A DNA stretch of 64,000 nt from Halieaceae bacterium UBA5085. Its GTDB lineage: Bacteria; Pseudomonadota; Gammaproteobacteria; Pseudomonadales; Halieaceae. The stretch lies in assembly GCA_002414665.1 (NCBI GenBank), contig DIAF01000039.1, forward strand, positions 97,021 to 161,020, given 5' to 3'. A program made the position numbers and the translations under genes. The notes under the pieces were generated by a model. That model did not search any database. It saw nothing but the letters and a program-made list of their open reading frames with translations, and was not told the DNA's origin. Each line of letters begins with the position of its first letter. Position 1 is the stretch's first letter. Positions 1 through 7,933 of the stretch are shown one piece after another.

Positions 1-1273
1 TGGTGACAACCAATCCACCGGCCATATTATTTTGGAGGCCTATGCTGTCGAGGCCTAAACCCTCCGATTTGGATGGTTTACCCTGAAAGATATGTATAGT
101 CCCTGAATTCACTTTACCGCCCAGGTCTTCGCCCGGTGCGCCGACCACCAGCATATTTTCATAGGCTGCGAGAGCGAACCCAAAGAGATCGCCGTCTTCG
201 GGACTGCCGGCAACGTCTTGCAAACCCTGGTTGATAAGCTCATTCCCCGGCAAGGCAGGGCCACCTTCGTTAACCCACGACCATTTGATGGATTCGCTAT
301 AAATAATGTTGACACCACCTGCGCGCTTACCGTCTACTACATCAGCGTAAGCTCCCACCGCAATATCATTCGCACCATCGCTATTGAAGTCACCCACGGC
401 GATAGCGCTACTAAAATACTCGTTTTCATTCCGCGTGCCCATCAGAACTCTCTGGCTGTAGAGAGAGTTGTTAAAGTGCGTGTACTGCTCACCGAATCGG
501 TCAAGCTGGTATTCAGGGTCGTACATGACTACGTTGATAGAACCGGCATTTTTTATGCTGCCTACGTCTTCGGTAATGGCGCCAATGATCACGTCCACAC
601 CGCCGTCGGCATTCAGATCACCAACCGCAATGGCATTACCGACCCGGTCATCCGCCTCGACAGTGCCTTTGATGTTGAAACGACCCTGATGAAAATAATT
701 CATCGCCGTGTTGTCCGATGAGCGCGACAAATTACTATCACCTATATCAATGCTGTGGTACGTCTTCTCACCAAATCCGATAAAATGCACCATTCCCGCA
801 TCGACCTTTTTTTTAGAATCCTCCCTCGGCACGCCGACGATAAACCTACCTCTAGGCCAGTTCTTGGCGACGGCCAGGGAATGACCGAAGCGGTCGCCCT
901 CTTCGACGCGACCTGCAACTTCCGGACCCAACTGGCTATACATCTTGTTGAATATCAGCTCGCCATTCTCATGAACAAGCTCGAAAACAGCCCCGCCTTT
1001 AACGCCATCCACTCGGTATTCCGGTGCGCCAATAAGCACTCGCCTGTTAGCCACCGCCAGCGAAAACCCAAAAGCAGAATCAACCTGCGCTGTCTGCCCG
1101 AGGCTGCTAAGGGTAATAATCTCACTATTGGAAGGATCCAAGTTGGCCAATGCGAACGGTGCCACCAGTAGTGATGCTATTGCCATTGCGGTACACGCCG
1201 TGATCGGACGTAGACCGTGCTTTATCGCCGCCTTTTTGCTTATTTTCTCGTTTGTCGATTGCTTGGATTTCAT
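1..1273 (-). CDS. FG-GAP repeat exported protein (C-terminus cut by window edge)
   Basis: The complementary strand reads open from an ATG at 1273 to the left edge: 424 codons without a stop, so the gene continues outside the window. An N-terminal hydrophobic stretch (about residues 19-42, ending PFALA) looks like a signal peptide. The rest is at least five FG-GAP (integrin beta-propeller-like) repeats of roughly 60-80 residues, recognised by FGxSLAV, IGAP/VGAP and GGAVF-type strands. Two repeats carry calcium-loop motifs (DLNADG, DFNSDG). Such proteins are usually secreted or surface-attached and bind ligands or other proteins; the partner cannot be told. The next gene on the same strand starts more than 1 kb upstream, so it probably has its own promoter. 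The + strand open frames here are shadows. Confidence 0.85.
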   Translation of the reverse strand, partial: MKSKQSTNEKISKKAAIKHGLRPITACTAMAIASLLVAPFALANLDPSNSEIITLSSLGQTAQVDSAFGFSLAVANRRVLIGAPEYRVDGVKGGAVFELVHENGELIFNKMYSQLGPEVAGRVEEGDRFGHSLAVAKNWPRGRFIVGVPREDSKKKVDAGMVHFIGFGEKTYHSIDIGDSNLSRSSDNTAMNYFHQGRFNIKGTVEADDRVGNAIAVGDLNADGGVDVIIGAITEDVGSIKNAGSINVVMYDPEYQLDRFGEQYTHFNNSLYSQRVLMGTRNENEYFSSAIAVGDFNSDGANDIAVGAYADVVDGKRAGGVNIIYSESIKWSWVNEGGPALPGNELINQGLQDVAGSPEDGDLFGFALAAYENMLVVGAPGEDLGGKVNSGTIHIFQGKPSKSEGLGLDSIGLQNNMAGGLVVT

Positions 1274-1421
1274 CACTAGGCTTCCTTGTTAAATCGAGTT
1301 TCGGGCGTTAGACGCTGTTTGGATGTGCTGATGACTCCATCAGCTTGAAAATCAGTCTATTGCTGCGTCTCCGGAGCATCTATGGGGTAAACCCCCCAAT
1401 TGACCGGCCAACTCCTTCTCT

Positions 1422-2354
1422 TTATCCCTCATCACCCCAAATATCGTCTTCTTCTTGTTCGTCGCTCCGGGGCTCGGGCTCATCGTCTGGGTCTTGATCA
1501 TCGTCAATATCCCGATCGTCGCGGTAGCGGTCTTCATCACGGTAGCGGTCCTCATCGCGGTAGCGGTCTTCATCGCGGTAGCGGTCTTCGCCGCGGTAGC
1601 GGTCTTCATCACGGTAGCGGTCCTCATCGCGGTAGCGGTCCTCATCGCGGTAGCGGTCCTCATCGCGGTAGCGGTCCTCATCGGGGTAGCGGTCTTCATC
1701 ACGGTAGCGGTCTTCGCCACGGTAGCGGTCCTCATCGCGGTAGCGGTCTTCATCGCGGTAGCGGTCTTCGCCACGGTAGCGGTCTTCATCACGGTAGCGG
1801 TCGTCAACGCGGTATTGGCCGTCATCGGCAGATCCCGAGGCGTACTTACCCGCCTTTTCGTCAGCAAATGCGCGGGGATCATCTTGAGACACGGGCACGA
1901 GGGTATAACTTGCAGGCCCCAGTGCCCCCGCCACGTTGACCATCAGATTTCCGTCGCGCGTCAGTCGTGCTGAGAAGGAACCCATGAGTGGGAGGTCTTG
2001 CCCGACGTACTGGCCACTACCCGTGCGCCTAATATCCTTCAGCACCACCATCATTGGCTGGATTTTTAACACGAACAAATGGACCCAGGGATCGACGGCG
2101 AATGCCCGTCCCGACTGTATGCGGATTCGCTTATTGATGGATGCAACCACCCACTCGCCATCTATCGGCGTTGCCTCCGATGCAGGCACGCTCTGCAGCC
2201 CTGGCAAAAACGCTGGAATCTGTGGGATTTCCGGAATCCCAGGTAGAGTTTGGCTGTGCGCGGGAGCAACAAGCCCCATCATGAGGACAGCAGTGGACAG
2301 TGCAAATACGCTGCGAATGCGGCGCGATATTCTTCGGCTAATGGTGCTCTTCAT
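1422..2354 (-). CDS. Secreted protein with C-terminal EDRYR hexapeptide repeats
   Basis: A 310-aa protein whose ATG at 2354 is preceded by AAGGAG. Residues 1-35 form a signal peptide with an Arg-rich N-region and hydrophobic core ending APAHSQ. Residues about 60-170 are a compact domain with GEWVV and DPWVHLFVLK strands, of no family I recognise. Residues about 182-277 are tandem EDRYRD/EDRYRG hexapeptides, extremely charged and probably disordered. The tail is acidic (DDEPEPRSDEQEEDD). The repeats come from an 18-bp DNA tandem array, so their number probably varies between strains. The role is unknown; a polyampholyte tail on an exported domain could bind cations, polymers or the cell wall (inference). 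Confidence 0.8.
   Translation of the reverse strand: MKSTISRRISRRIRSVFALSTAVLMMGLVAPAHSQTLPGIPEIPQIPAFLPGLQSVPASEATPIDGEWVVASINKRIRIQSGRAFAVDPWVHLFVLKIQPMMVVLKDIRRTGSGQYVGQDLPLMGSFSARLTRDGNLMVNVAGALGPASYTLVPVSQDDPRAFADEKAGKYASGSADDGQYRVDDRYRDEDRYRGEDRYRDEDRYRDEDRYRGEDRYRDEDRYPDEDRYRDEDRYRDEDRYRDEDRYRDEDRYRGEDRYRDEDRYRDEDRYRDEDRYRDDRDIDDDQDPDDEPEPRSDEQEEDDIWGDEG
1522..1809 (-). repeat. 18-bp tandem repeat, 16 units, inside the EDRYR gene
   Basis: Sixteen consecutive 18-bp units with the pattern cggtagcggtc-t/c-tcatcg on the + strand lie in perfect register (288 bp). Units differ at a few positions: cgc/cac at the end, and ttcgcc instead of ttcatc in Gly-coding units. The period is a multiple of three, so copy-number changes keep the reading frame and only alter the length of the repeat tail. 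The array also keeps other frames open on both strands, which creates misleading shadow frames. Confidence 0.95.
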
Positions 2355-2664
2355 GGCGATGCTCCTTGATTACTGATACTTAGTATTATTTTTTTCTTGG
2401 GCACGCACCATAGGGTGATCACCCCAGTTTGAAAAGAGTGTCGCCTTCCCGTTGTGCGGCTCCGCCGTGAGCCTCCAACGCCACTGACAGTCAACAACAT
2501 ATTATAAGCCTGAAGAAATCTGATCTTTTCCCTCAAGCTACCGCCCTACGCCACTCATCGAGAGTTATAACTGAATCTGGTGTTTGAGCATTTGAAAAAA
2601 GGCGGCGTATCTGGTTGATTGGTTATCGCCAAACAATCAAGCAACCGAATAAGGATACGCCACC
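2355..2664. other. Intergenic region with a palindromic candidate operator
   Basis: No gene is visible. A perfect 12-bp palindrome GGGTGATCACCC lies at 2413-2424, about 60 bp upstream of the start of the EDRYR protein. On the minus strand it sits between a weak -35 (TTTTCA) and a -10-like TATGGT at 17-bp spacing, so it could be an operator inside the promoter spacer. The right part (from about 2600) belongs to the transposase remnant and contains inverted arms around ggcggcgtatc (2601) and gatacgccacc (2654). Confidence 0.4.
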
Positions 2665-2814
2665 ATGAGCAAGGGTAACGTCATTGCACTCGCAGGTCGA
2701 CATGAGGGCCAGGACCCACTGACGGACATGTTGAGAGTCGGAGCGCAGCAGTTGACCCAGCAGCCAACTGCAAGCCTCCCCCAAACCAGGAATTGGCACG
2801 GTTCCTTGGGGTGA
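2665..2814 (+). pseudogene. IS256-type (mutator) transposase N-terminal remnant
   Basis: An ATG frame gives a 49-aa peptide beginning MSKGNVIALAGR, then DPLTDMLRVGAQQL. This resembles the N-terminus of IS256/mutator-family transposases, in which an AVEAEL-type segment normally follows. Here the similarity stops after about 34 residues and the frame ends 15 codons later. The DDE catalytic domain is absent, and the stop abuts the stop of the neighbouring convergent lipoprotein gene. It is best read as the left end of an insertion sequence whose body was deleted. The family call rests on the N-terminal motif alone. Confidence 0.6.
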
Positions 2815-3276
2815 TTATTCAGATTCAGGAGGGATTTCGATCGCGGGCGAGGCGATGACTTTATCGGGGTTTTCATTTCGCCATTTCTCGCGCCGTGCTT
2901 CTTTTTCCAATCGAGCCTGGATGACGTCGTTCTGTCGCGCAACAGTTTTCAACTCCCAATCATTCAGCGCGGATTCAGTCAAATCGCCACAGGTGTTGGC
3001 CATGACGCAATAGCTGCGGTCATCAAATGGATCATCATCGTGATAGCAGACCTGACCGTCAGGACAACTTCCCGGTGAACAGCTAAACGAGCCCGAACAG
3101 GTATTGGGCGTCACGCGCTTGCCGTCCGGGCAGGTTACGCTCCATCGAGACAAACATCGGTGCTGGCAATCGTGTGATGCGGTGAATCCACTGCCTTGTG
3201 TTTGGCAAGGCGTTCCAGCGGGATTACCGCATCCAGACAACAGCAGTGCGACAAGGCAGCAGAGCAGAATTCTCAT
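2815..3276 (-). CDS. Cysteine-rich lipoprotein
   Basis: A 153-aa protein, starting at the ATG at 3276 rather than further upstream because that Met begins a clear lipoprotein signal: MRILLCCLVALLLSGC, with lipobox LSGC. The mature part holds ten further cysteines in short spacings (CPDG, CSPGSCPDGQVC and similar), suggesting a disulfide-knotted extracytoplasmic domain. A charged helix near the C-terminus (about residues 105-140) may be a coiled coil. CPDG repeats resemble small Cys-rich modules of secreted proteins, but I recognise no family. It follows the next upstream minus-strand gene by about 170 bp. Confidence 0.65.
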   Translation of the reverse strand: MRILLCCLVALLLSGCGNPAGTPCQTQGSGFTASHDCQHRCLSRWSVTCPDGKRVTPNTCSGSFSCSPGSCPDGQVCYHDDDPFDDRSYCVMANTCGDLTESALNDWELKTVARQNDVIQARLEKEARREKWRNENPDKVIASPAIEIPPESE

Positions 3277-3449
3277 CCGCCAGAATTTACAACTACTTGT
3301 GGATTTATGCCAGCGGGAAGATGACGCTGTAACGAATGTTGATCCCGGCGACCCGTGCAGCTGCACCTTGAGCGAGTCCGACTCGAGGAGACCTGCATTC
3401 CAGTGCGCGCAGCCGCAGAATTTCAGGTAGGTCTGCCTGGGCGTGGGTT

Positions 3450-4520
3450 CTAGGGTTCGACATAGCGGTACATCTGCTGTGCATCCAACTCGCCATCTCT
3501 CCAAAAGACCGCGACGGCTTCTTTTTCTATCCGCTCCAAAATCAGAATATCGCCGTCACCTTCGGGGAGGTCGAAACCGCGCAGGCGGCGGGGAAGGTCA
3601 CCGACATCGTGGATCCAGTGCCACGCTTCGACCTGATCGACATACCCTTTACGCAGCGCGCCCGGGATCTCTTCCGTGCCGATGGCATGCAGCCACGTTC
3701 CGGCACGACAGAGCGCGATCGCACGCCTGCCGCTTGCGCGATCCCTGACCTGCGCGACCTCGTCAATGCTGCCATCGCCATCAAAATCACCACCGAGTGT
3801 GCGTGGGCCATAAGCCGCATCGAGGGTTTGGCGGCGGAGGTCAAGGCCGCATGCGCCGAAAATCTCCTGCTCCTCGGGGATGTAATCCAGGCTCCGCACA
3901 TCAAGGATTCGCGCGGTTTCATCGGCGGGACGCGGCCAGTACAGACAGGCTTCGAACTCGAGATAGTTCATGACAGCCTTTTCACCCGGTTGCGGGTTTC
4001 GCAGGCCGTAGTCAGTAATCTCCAGAACTCCCAGCCCGTCGTTGGGATCGAGCTCCACGGTTCCCCCGGAGGGTTTGAAGCCGCCGGTCCCCGCGATTCC
4101 GGGAGAGATGACGAAGACCCGCGTTTCCTGAGGTGCGTTAACCGAACCGTCGTTGGGCCCCGTATTGTTTTCATTGCGGAAGTGCCAGCCGAAGAGCTCC
4201 CGTGGATTGGGCGCCCCGCGCAGGGGTGGGGTCAACTGGGTCAGGTCCACCGCACCCCGCTCGGGCTCGCCATCGAAGAGGCCCAGCCGCCAGCCCGTCT
4301 CGGTGCGCTGCAGGGCGAACACCCATCCGTTGTCGAGGGTCTGGTAGAAGCTGCGCTCGCCACTGACGCTCGGACGCGATCTAGGGGTGTCTTCGGTTCC
4401 GACGGGACTGATACGGACGGCATAACGGTCAGGCGTCGGCTTGCAGTCCTGCGGGCCGGCTAACGCGCCCGACGGGATCAGGAGCAACGTAGCCAATGCG
4501 CTAATCCAAAGCTGCCTCAC
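3450..4520 (-). CDS. Exported hypothetical protein with a calcium-loop segment
   Basis: A 356-aa protein. I place the start at a GTG (4520) because GAGGAGG lies 8-9 nt upstream and the resulting N-terminus is a clean signal peptide (RQLWISALATLLLIPSGALAG); the open frame upstream of it has no such features. The middle (about residues 245-275) contains a GGDFDGDGSIDEV loop like an EF-hand/FG-GAP calcium site. The rest is beta-rich with Trp and Gly turns, and I cannot assign a family. It lies head-to-head with the following lipoprotein gene, leaving about 175 bp for both promoters. Confidence 0.7.
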   Translation of the reverse strand: MRQLWISALATLLLIPSGALAGPQDCKPTPDRYAVRISPVGTEDTPRSRPSVSGERSFYQTLDNGWVFALQRTETGWRLGLFDGEPERGAVDLTQLTPPLRGAPNPRELFGWHFRNENNTGPNDGSVNAPQETRVFVISPGIAGTGGFKPSGGTVELDPNDGLGVLEITDYGLRNPQPGEKAVMNYLEFEACLYWPRPADETARILDVRSLDYIPEEQEIFGACGLDLRRQTLDAAYGPRTLGGDFDGDGSIDEVAQVRDRASGRRAIALCRAGTWLHAIGTEEIPGALRKGYVDQVEAWHWIHDVGDLPRRLRGFDLPEGDGDILILERIEKEAVAVFWRDGELDAQQMYRYVEP

Positions 4521-4696
4521 GGAGCAGCCTCCTCGATTCTGCGAGACTTCGGCAATTCGGGCCGCCCGACTGGCCCTGTTGCCTTCCGACGTCGAAGATA
4601 ACAGAATACACAAAAATGATGCGCATGTGCGTAGCAGTCTCTCCTGCTGAGTACCGAAACAAGTCCATAGACGCAGAAGAACACACGGAGGCCATC

Positions 4697-5203
4697 ATGA
4701 CCATCAAAACTCTGATCGGCGCAGGTGCGACAGCGCTCGTTCTCACGGCCTGTGGCGGCGGGGAGAGTTCTTCCGGGGAAACGGACGCGGCGCAGCAAGG
4801 TGATGTTGGCAGCGCGAGCGCCGCGCTGCAGCAGCTCGGCGACAGGAAAATGGTCGTGCAGCGAGGCGCTGGAGGCAACCTCGCCGGATCGAACCTCGAT
4901 CTCCCCGCGGGTTTCCCTGACGACGTCCGTCTGCCGGGAGACATCAACATCATCAACACCGGCAACCCCATGCCCGAGCACCAGATGATTATGGGCATGA
5001 CGCCAAGCGCGCCCGCGGATGTCTTGAAAGAGCTTCGCGGCGCGATGAGCGGTGAGGGATGGAGCGAAAGCGCTGCGCAGGAAATGACCCCGCAGATGAG
5101 CAGAATAGAGTTCGCAAAGGACGCTCGCATGGCCAGCTACACGATCACCCAGAACGGTGACACGAGCGCGATCCAGCTGCTGACGGGGCCCAGACTGGAC
5201 TAG
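4697..5203 (+). CDS. Small lipoprotein of unknown function
   Basis: A 168-aa protein starting at ATG 4697, with CGGAGG just upstream; the longer frame has no ribosome-binding site. The N-terminus is a lipoprotein signal with lipobox LTAC followed by GGGESSSGE, a typical flexible outer-membrane lipoprotein linker. The C-terminal 110 residues (LPAGFPDDVRLPGDINI onward, then a domain with LRGAMSGEGW and a final beta hairpin) look like a compact periplasmic alpha/beta domain. The family is not recognised. Confidence 0.7.
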   Translation: MTIKTLIGAGATALVLTACGGGESSSGETDAAQQGDVGSASAALQQLGDRKMVVQRGAGGNLAGSNLDLPAGFPDDVRLPGDINIINTGNPMPEHQMIMGMTPSAPADVLKELRGAMSGEGWSESAAQEMTPQMSRIEFAKDARMASYTITQNGDTSAIQLLTGPRLD

Positions 5204-5590
5204 GAAAGCGGTGCTGATACCTGCATCACTCACCCTCGCTCCGGCGACTTATGCCGTGAGCACCCGGTCTGCTGACGAAACCCGAAACACACCCGACGGG
5301 ACGCCAAGCGGATGGGCGTCCGTGGCAAACCGGTTTTCGGGGCCTGGGTCTTACTCGTGTAACAAAACGTACTTCGGAGTCTCAGGGAAGGCAGAAGGCA
5401 CCTGAGCCCTGCCGGTCTCCAAATTTTGAAAGGTGCTCGAAATGGAGTACAGCGCGTTTGGACGGTACAGGCCAGCCTTCCTCTTTGATTCTGGCGATGG
5501 TGTCAGGGAAATATTTACCGCCGGGTTTTCGATTCGCCAAATCGGGCAGATACGCGCTAAATTTGCAGTTCTTCCGCGGAGCAGAAACCG
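5204..5590. other. Intergenic region with one hairpin
   Basis: No convincing gene. A 7-bp perfect stem GGACGCC/GGCGTCC (5299-5305 and 5315-5321) with a 9-nt loop lies about 100 bp after the lipoprotein stop. It has no T-tract, so it is at best a weak terminator or an RNA structure. The remainder should contain the promoter of the following secreted VWA protein, but I see no strong -35/-10 pair. Confidence 0.35.
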
Positions 5591-7738
5591 ATGCGCGTTC
5601 TGGTAATCATTGTTGCGGCCATTGTCGCGCTATTTTCAGGGGCCGCTTCGGCCCAGCAGGTCGCCCTCTCCGCGCCGGCTTCCGCCCCAATGAATTCTTT
5701 CGTTGATGTGCAGTGGACCGGGCCGGATGACAGCGGCGATTATATCGGCATCGGTAATAAGGACGGCAAGCCGATCCCGTATTCAGGTTACTTCTACACG
5801 GGCAACAGCGATGGCGGCGGACAGCTACGGCTGCCGGAACGGGCGGGGACGTATACGATCGTCTACGTCAGTAAGGCCGCTGGCCCTCTGCATGCTATCC
5901 CTATCACGGCAGAGCCGGTAAGCGCGACACTCGAGGCACCGACCAGTGTCGCGGCAAACTCAGATTTCGAGGTGAGATGGAGCGGTCCGAATCTCGAGGG
6001 CGACAGGATCACCATCGGTACAGCGACTGGCCGCGCGATACCGTATCAATCCCGTGCTTACACCAATGGCGCTGGCCCGGTGGTAACCATGCACGCCCCG
6101 GAGAAACCGGGCGACTTCACAGTTGTCTACCTGACCGGCAAAACGGTCATCGGCAGTGTTCCCTTCACCTCCGCGCGACTTGACGCCACACTCGCGGCTC
6201 CCGCCGCGGTGCCGGCGAACGACGCTTTCACACTCAACTGGACGGGTCCCGACAACCCGGGTGACAAGATCCAGATCGGCGACGCCAACGGCCGCCCAAT
6301 CCCTTATTCGAGCTACGGTTACACCGGGCAGAACCCCGGGACAATGGAACTCAATACCCCGGAGAAACCCGGCGCTTACAGCATCACTTACATCACCGGC
6401 TCAACGGTCGTTGCCTACGTGCCGCTTACCGTAACGGCGCTAAGCGCCTCTATTGAGGCGCCCGCTACGGTGCCGGCCGGCACGCCGTTCACCATCCGCT
6501 GGAGCGGGCCCAACAATGCCAACGACCGGATTCGTGTACATGACGCCGACGGGAAATGGATTCCGTATGCGAGCTCCGCTTATACGGAGCTCAACCCCGG
6601 CGAGGCCCAACTTATCGCACCCGAGGAGCTCGGGCCCTACACGATTGCCTATGTCACCGGCGACAGCGTGGTGACCAAGACGCCATTTACCGTGGTCGAG
6701 GTGACCGCGAGCCTGATGGCAGACGACGAGGTTTCGGCCGGGCTCTCCTTCCCGGTGACCTGGGAAGGCCCGGGCAACCTCCGCGACGTTATCGTTCTGG
6801 TTGGGGACGATCCGCTGTTTCCACTGGCACGCGGCTACGTTGCGAGCAGCGAGGACAATGTGGTCACGCTCGACGCCCCTAACCTCAACGGCTTGCTAGA
6901 ACTGCGCTATATGACGCCAGGCGGCAAGCAACTGGCCCAGCGGCCAATCCGCATCGTCGCGCCGCCCGAGGAGCCGGGACGGCTCGTGGTGCTGCCGGTT
7001 ACCAGATTGACATCACTATCAGCGCTGGAAGTGATCCTGGATGCATCGGGCTCGATGCTGCAGCGACAGGACGGACGCCGCCGCATAGACATCGCCAAGG
7101 AAACGCTGGCGACGCTGCTGCAGCAAACTATACCGGATGGGACGCCTTTTGCTCTGCGGGTGTTCGGCAACCACGAGGCGGACAGCTGCCGGACCGACCT
7201 CGAGGTGCCGCTGGCGCCTCTTGACACCGTTTCCGTGCTCCGCCTCATCGACAGCTTACAGGCCGTCAACCTGGCAAGGACCGCGATCGGGCGGTCTCTG
7301 GAATTGGTCGAGAGTGATCTCAGCGAGGCCGATGGCGAACACCTGATCATCCTCATCACCGATGGCGAAGAAACCTGCGAGGGCGATCCCGCCGCCGCCA
7401 TCGCCACGCTGCGGGCCAAGGGAATTGATGCGCGCGTCAACATCGTCGGCTACGCCATCGAAGATACCGAGCTCGAAGCAACGTTCGCGGACTGGGCCGA
7501 ACTCGGGGGCGGTAGCTATTTCGCCGCCGGTGACGGCGACCAGCTGGCCGCGGCGCTACTGGCAGCGGCCCAGCCAAGCTTCACGGTATCTGACGCCGAC
7601 GGGGTCGTGGTCACCCGCGGATTTGCCGGCAGCGAGCCGATCATCTTGCCGTCCGGCACTTACGAGGTAAGGTCCTCAGCGACATCCGTGAGAGCGGTCG
7701 TGCGACCCGATAAGGAAACCGCAGTCGCACTCGACTAA
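5591..7738 (+). CDS. Secreted multi-module protein with five Ig-like repeats and a VWA domain
   Basis: A 715-aa protein with a signal peptide (MRVLVIIVAAIVALFSGAASA). Residues about 24-460 are five tandem modules of about 85 residues, each with the pattern APxxVxANxxFxVxWxGP, GDxIxIG, GRxIPY and a closing AYxxVY strand; these look like beta-sandwich (Ig-like) repeats. A von Willebrand factor A domain follows (about residues 478-665) with an intact MIDAS: D484-A-S486-G-S488, a Thr in the LARTAIG region and an ITDGEETC loop. A small beta domain closes the protein. Related VWA proteins are exported or surface-bound adhesion or scaffold proteins. The pairing of these repeats with a C-terminal VWA domain suggests a metal-dependent adhesion role (inference). 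It appears monocistronic. Confidence 0.85.
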   Translation: MRVLVIIVAAIVALFSGAASAQQVALSAPASAPMNSFVDVQWTGPDDSGDYIGIGNKDGKPIPYSGYFYTGNSDGGGQLRLPERAGTYTIVYVSKAAGPLHAIPITAEPVSATLEAPTSVAANSDFEVRWSGPNLEGDRITIGTATGRAIPYQSRAYTNGAGPVVTMHAPEKPGDFTVVYLTGKTVIGSVPFTSARLDATLAAPAAVPANDAFTLNWTGPDNPGDKIQIGDANGRPIPYSSYGYTGQNPGTMELNTPEKPGAYSITYITGSTVVAYVPLTVTALSASIEAPATVPAGTPFTIRWSGPNNANDRIRVHDADGKWIPYASSAYTELNPGEAQLIAPEELGPYTIAYVTGDSVVTKTPFTVVEVTASLMADDEVSAGLSFPVTWEGPGNLRDVIVLVGDDPLFPLARGYVASSEDNVVTLDAPNLNGLLELRYMTPGGKQLAQRPIRIVAPPEEPGRLVVLPVTRLTSLSALEVILDASGSMLQRQDGRRRIDIAKETLATLLQQTIPDGTPFALRVFGNHEADSCRTDLEVPLAPLDTVSVLRLIDSLQAVNLARTAIGRSLELVESDLSEADGEHLIILITDGEETCEGDPAAAIATLRAKGIDARVNIVGYAIEDTELEATFADWAELGGGSYFAAGDGDQLAAALLAAAQPSFTVSDADGVVVTRGFAGSEPIILPSGTYEVRSSATSVRAVVRPDKETAVALD

Positions 7739-7933
7739 AAATCTGGCACGGGAAGCTCCCTTGGCCAGCCCCCTATTTTCGGCTTTCCCCACGGGCTCTT
7801 CCCGCAATCGATAATTATCATTTTTCTGAAACCATACGCCCTGTGGCTCATCATCTCCAACTTGTTGTGAAGTAATCATAGGAAGATTCCAACAACCTGC
7901 CGCACTTAACTTGGCGATGCCGTCCGAAGAGTT

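Noticed and set aside
218..1171. Two + strand open frames of 138-167 codons
   Set aside because: The opposite strand encodes clear FG-GAP repeats throughout.
1522..1809. CRISPR-like array
   Set aside because: Units are contiguous 18-mers without spacers and lie inside a coding frame.
1400..1973. Long + strand frames (Gly/Ser/His repeats and Val/Ala repeats)
   Set aside because: They are shadows of the 18-bp array, which keeps several frames open. The minus-strand gene has a signal peptide and ribosome-binding site.
3609..4463. 284-codon + strand frame
   Set aside because: Antisense to the exported protein with a signal peptide and GAGGAGG start.
5458..5706. 82-codon frame overlapping the start of the VWA gene
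   Set aside because: No ribosome-binding site or family resemblance, and it overlaps a well-supported gene.
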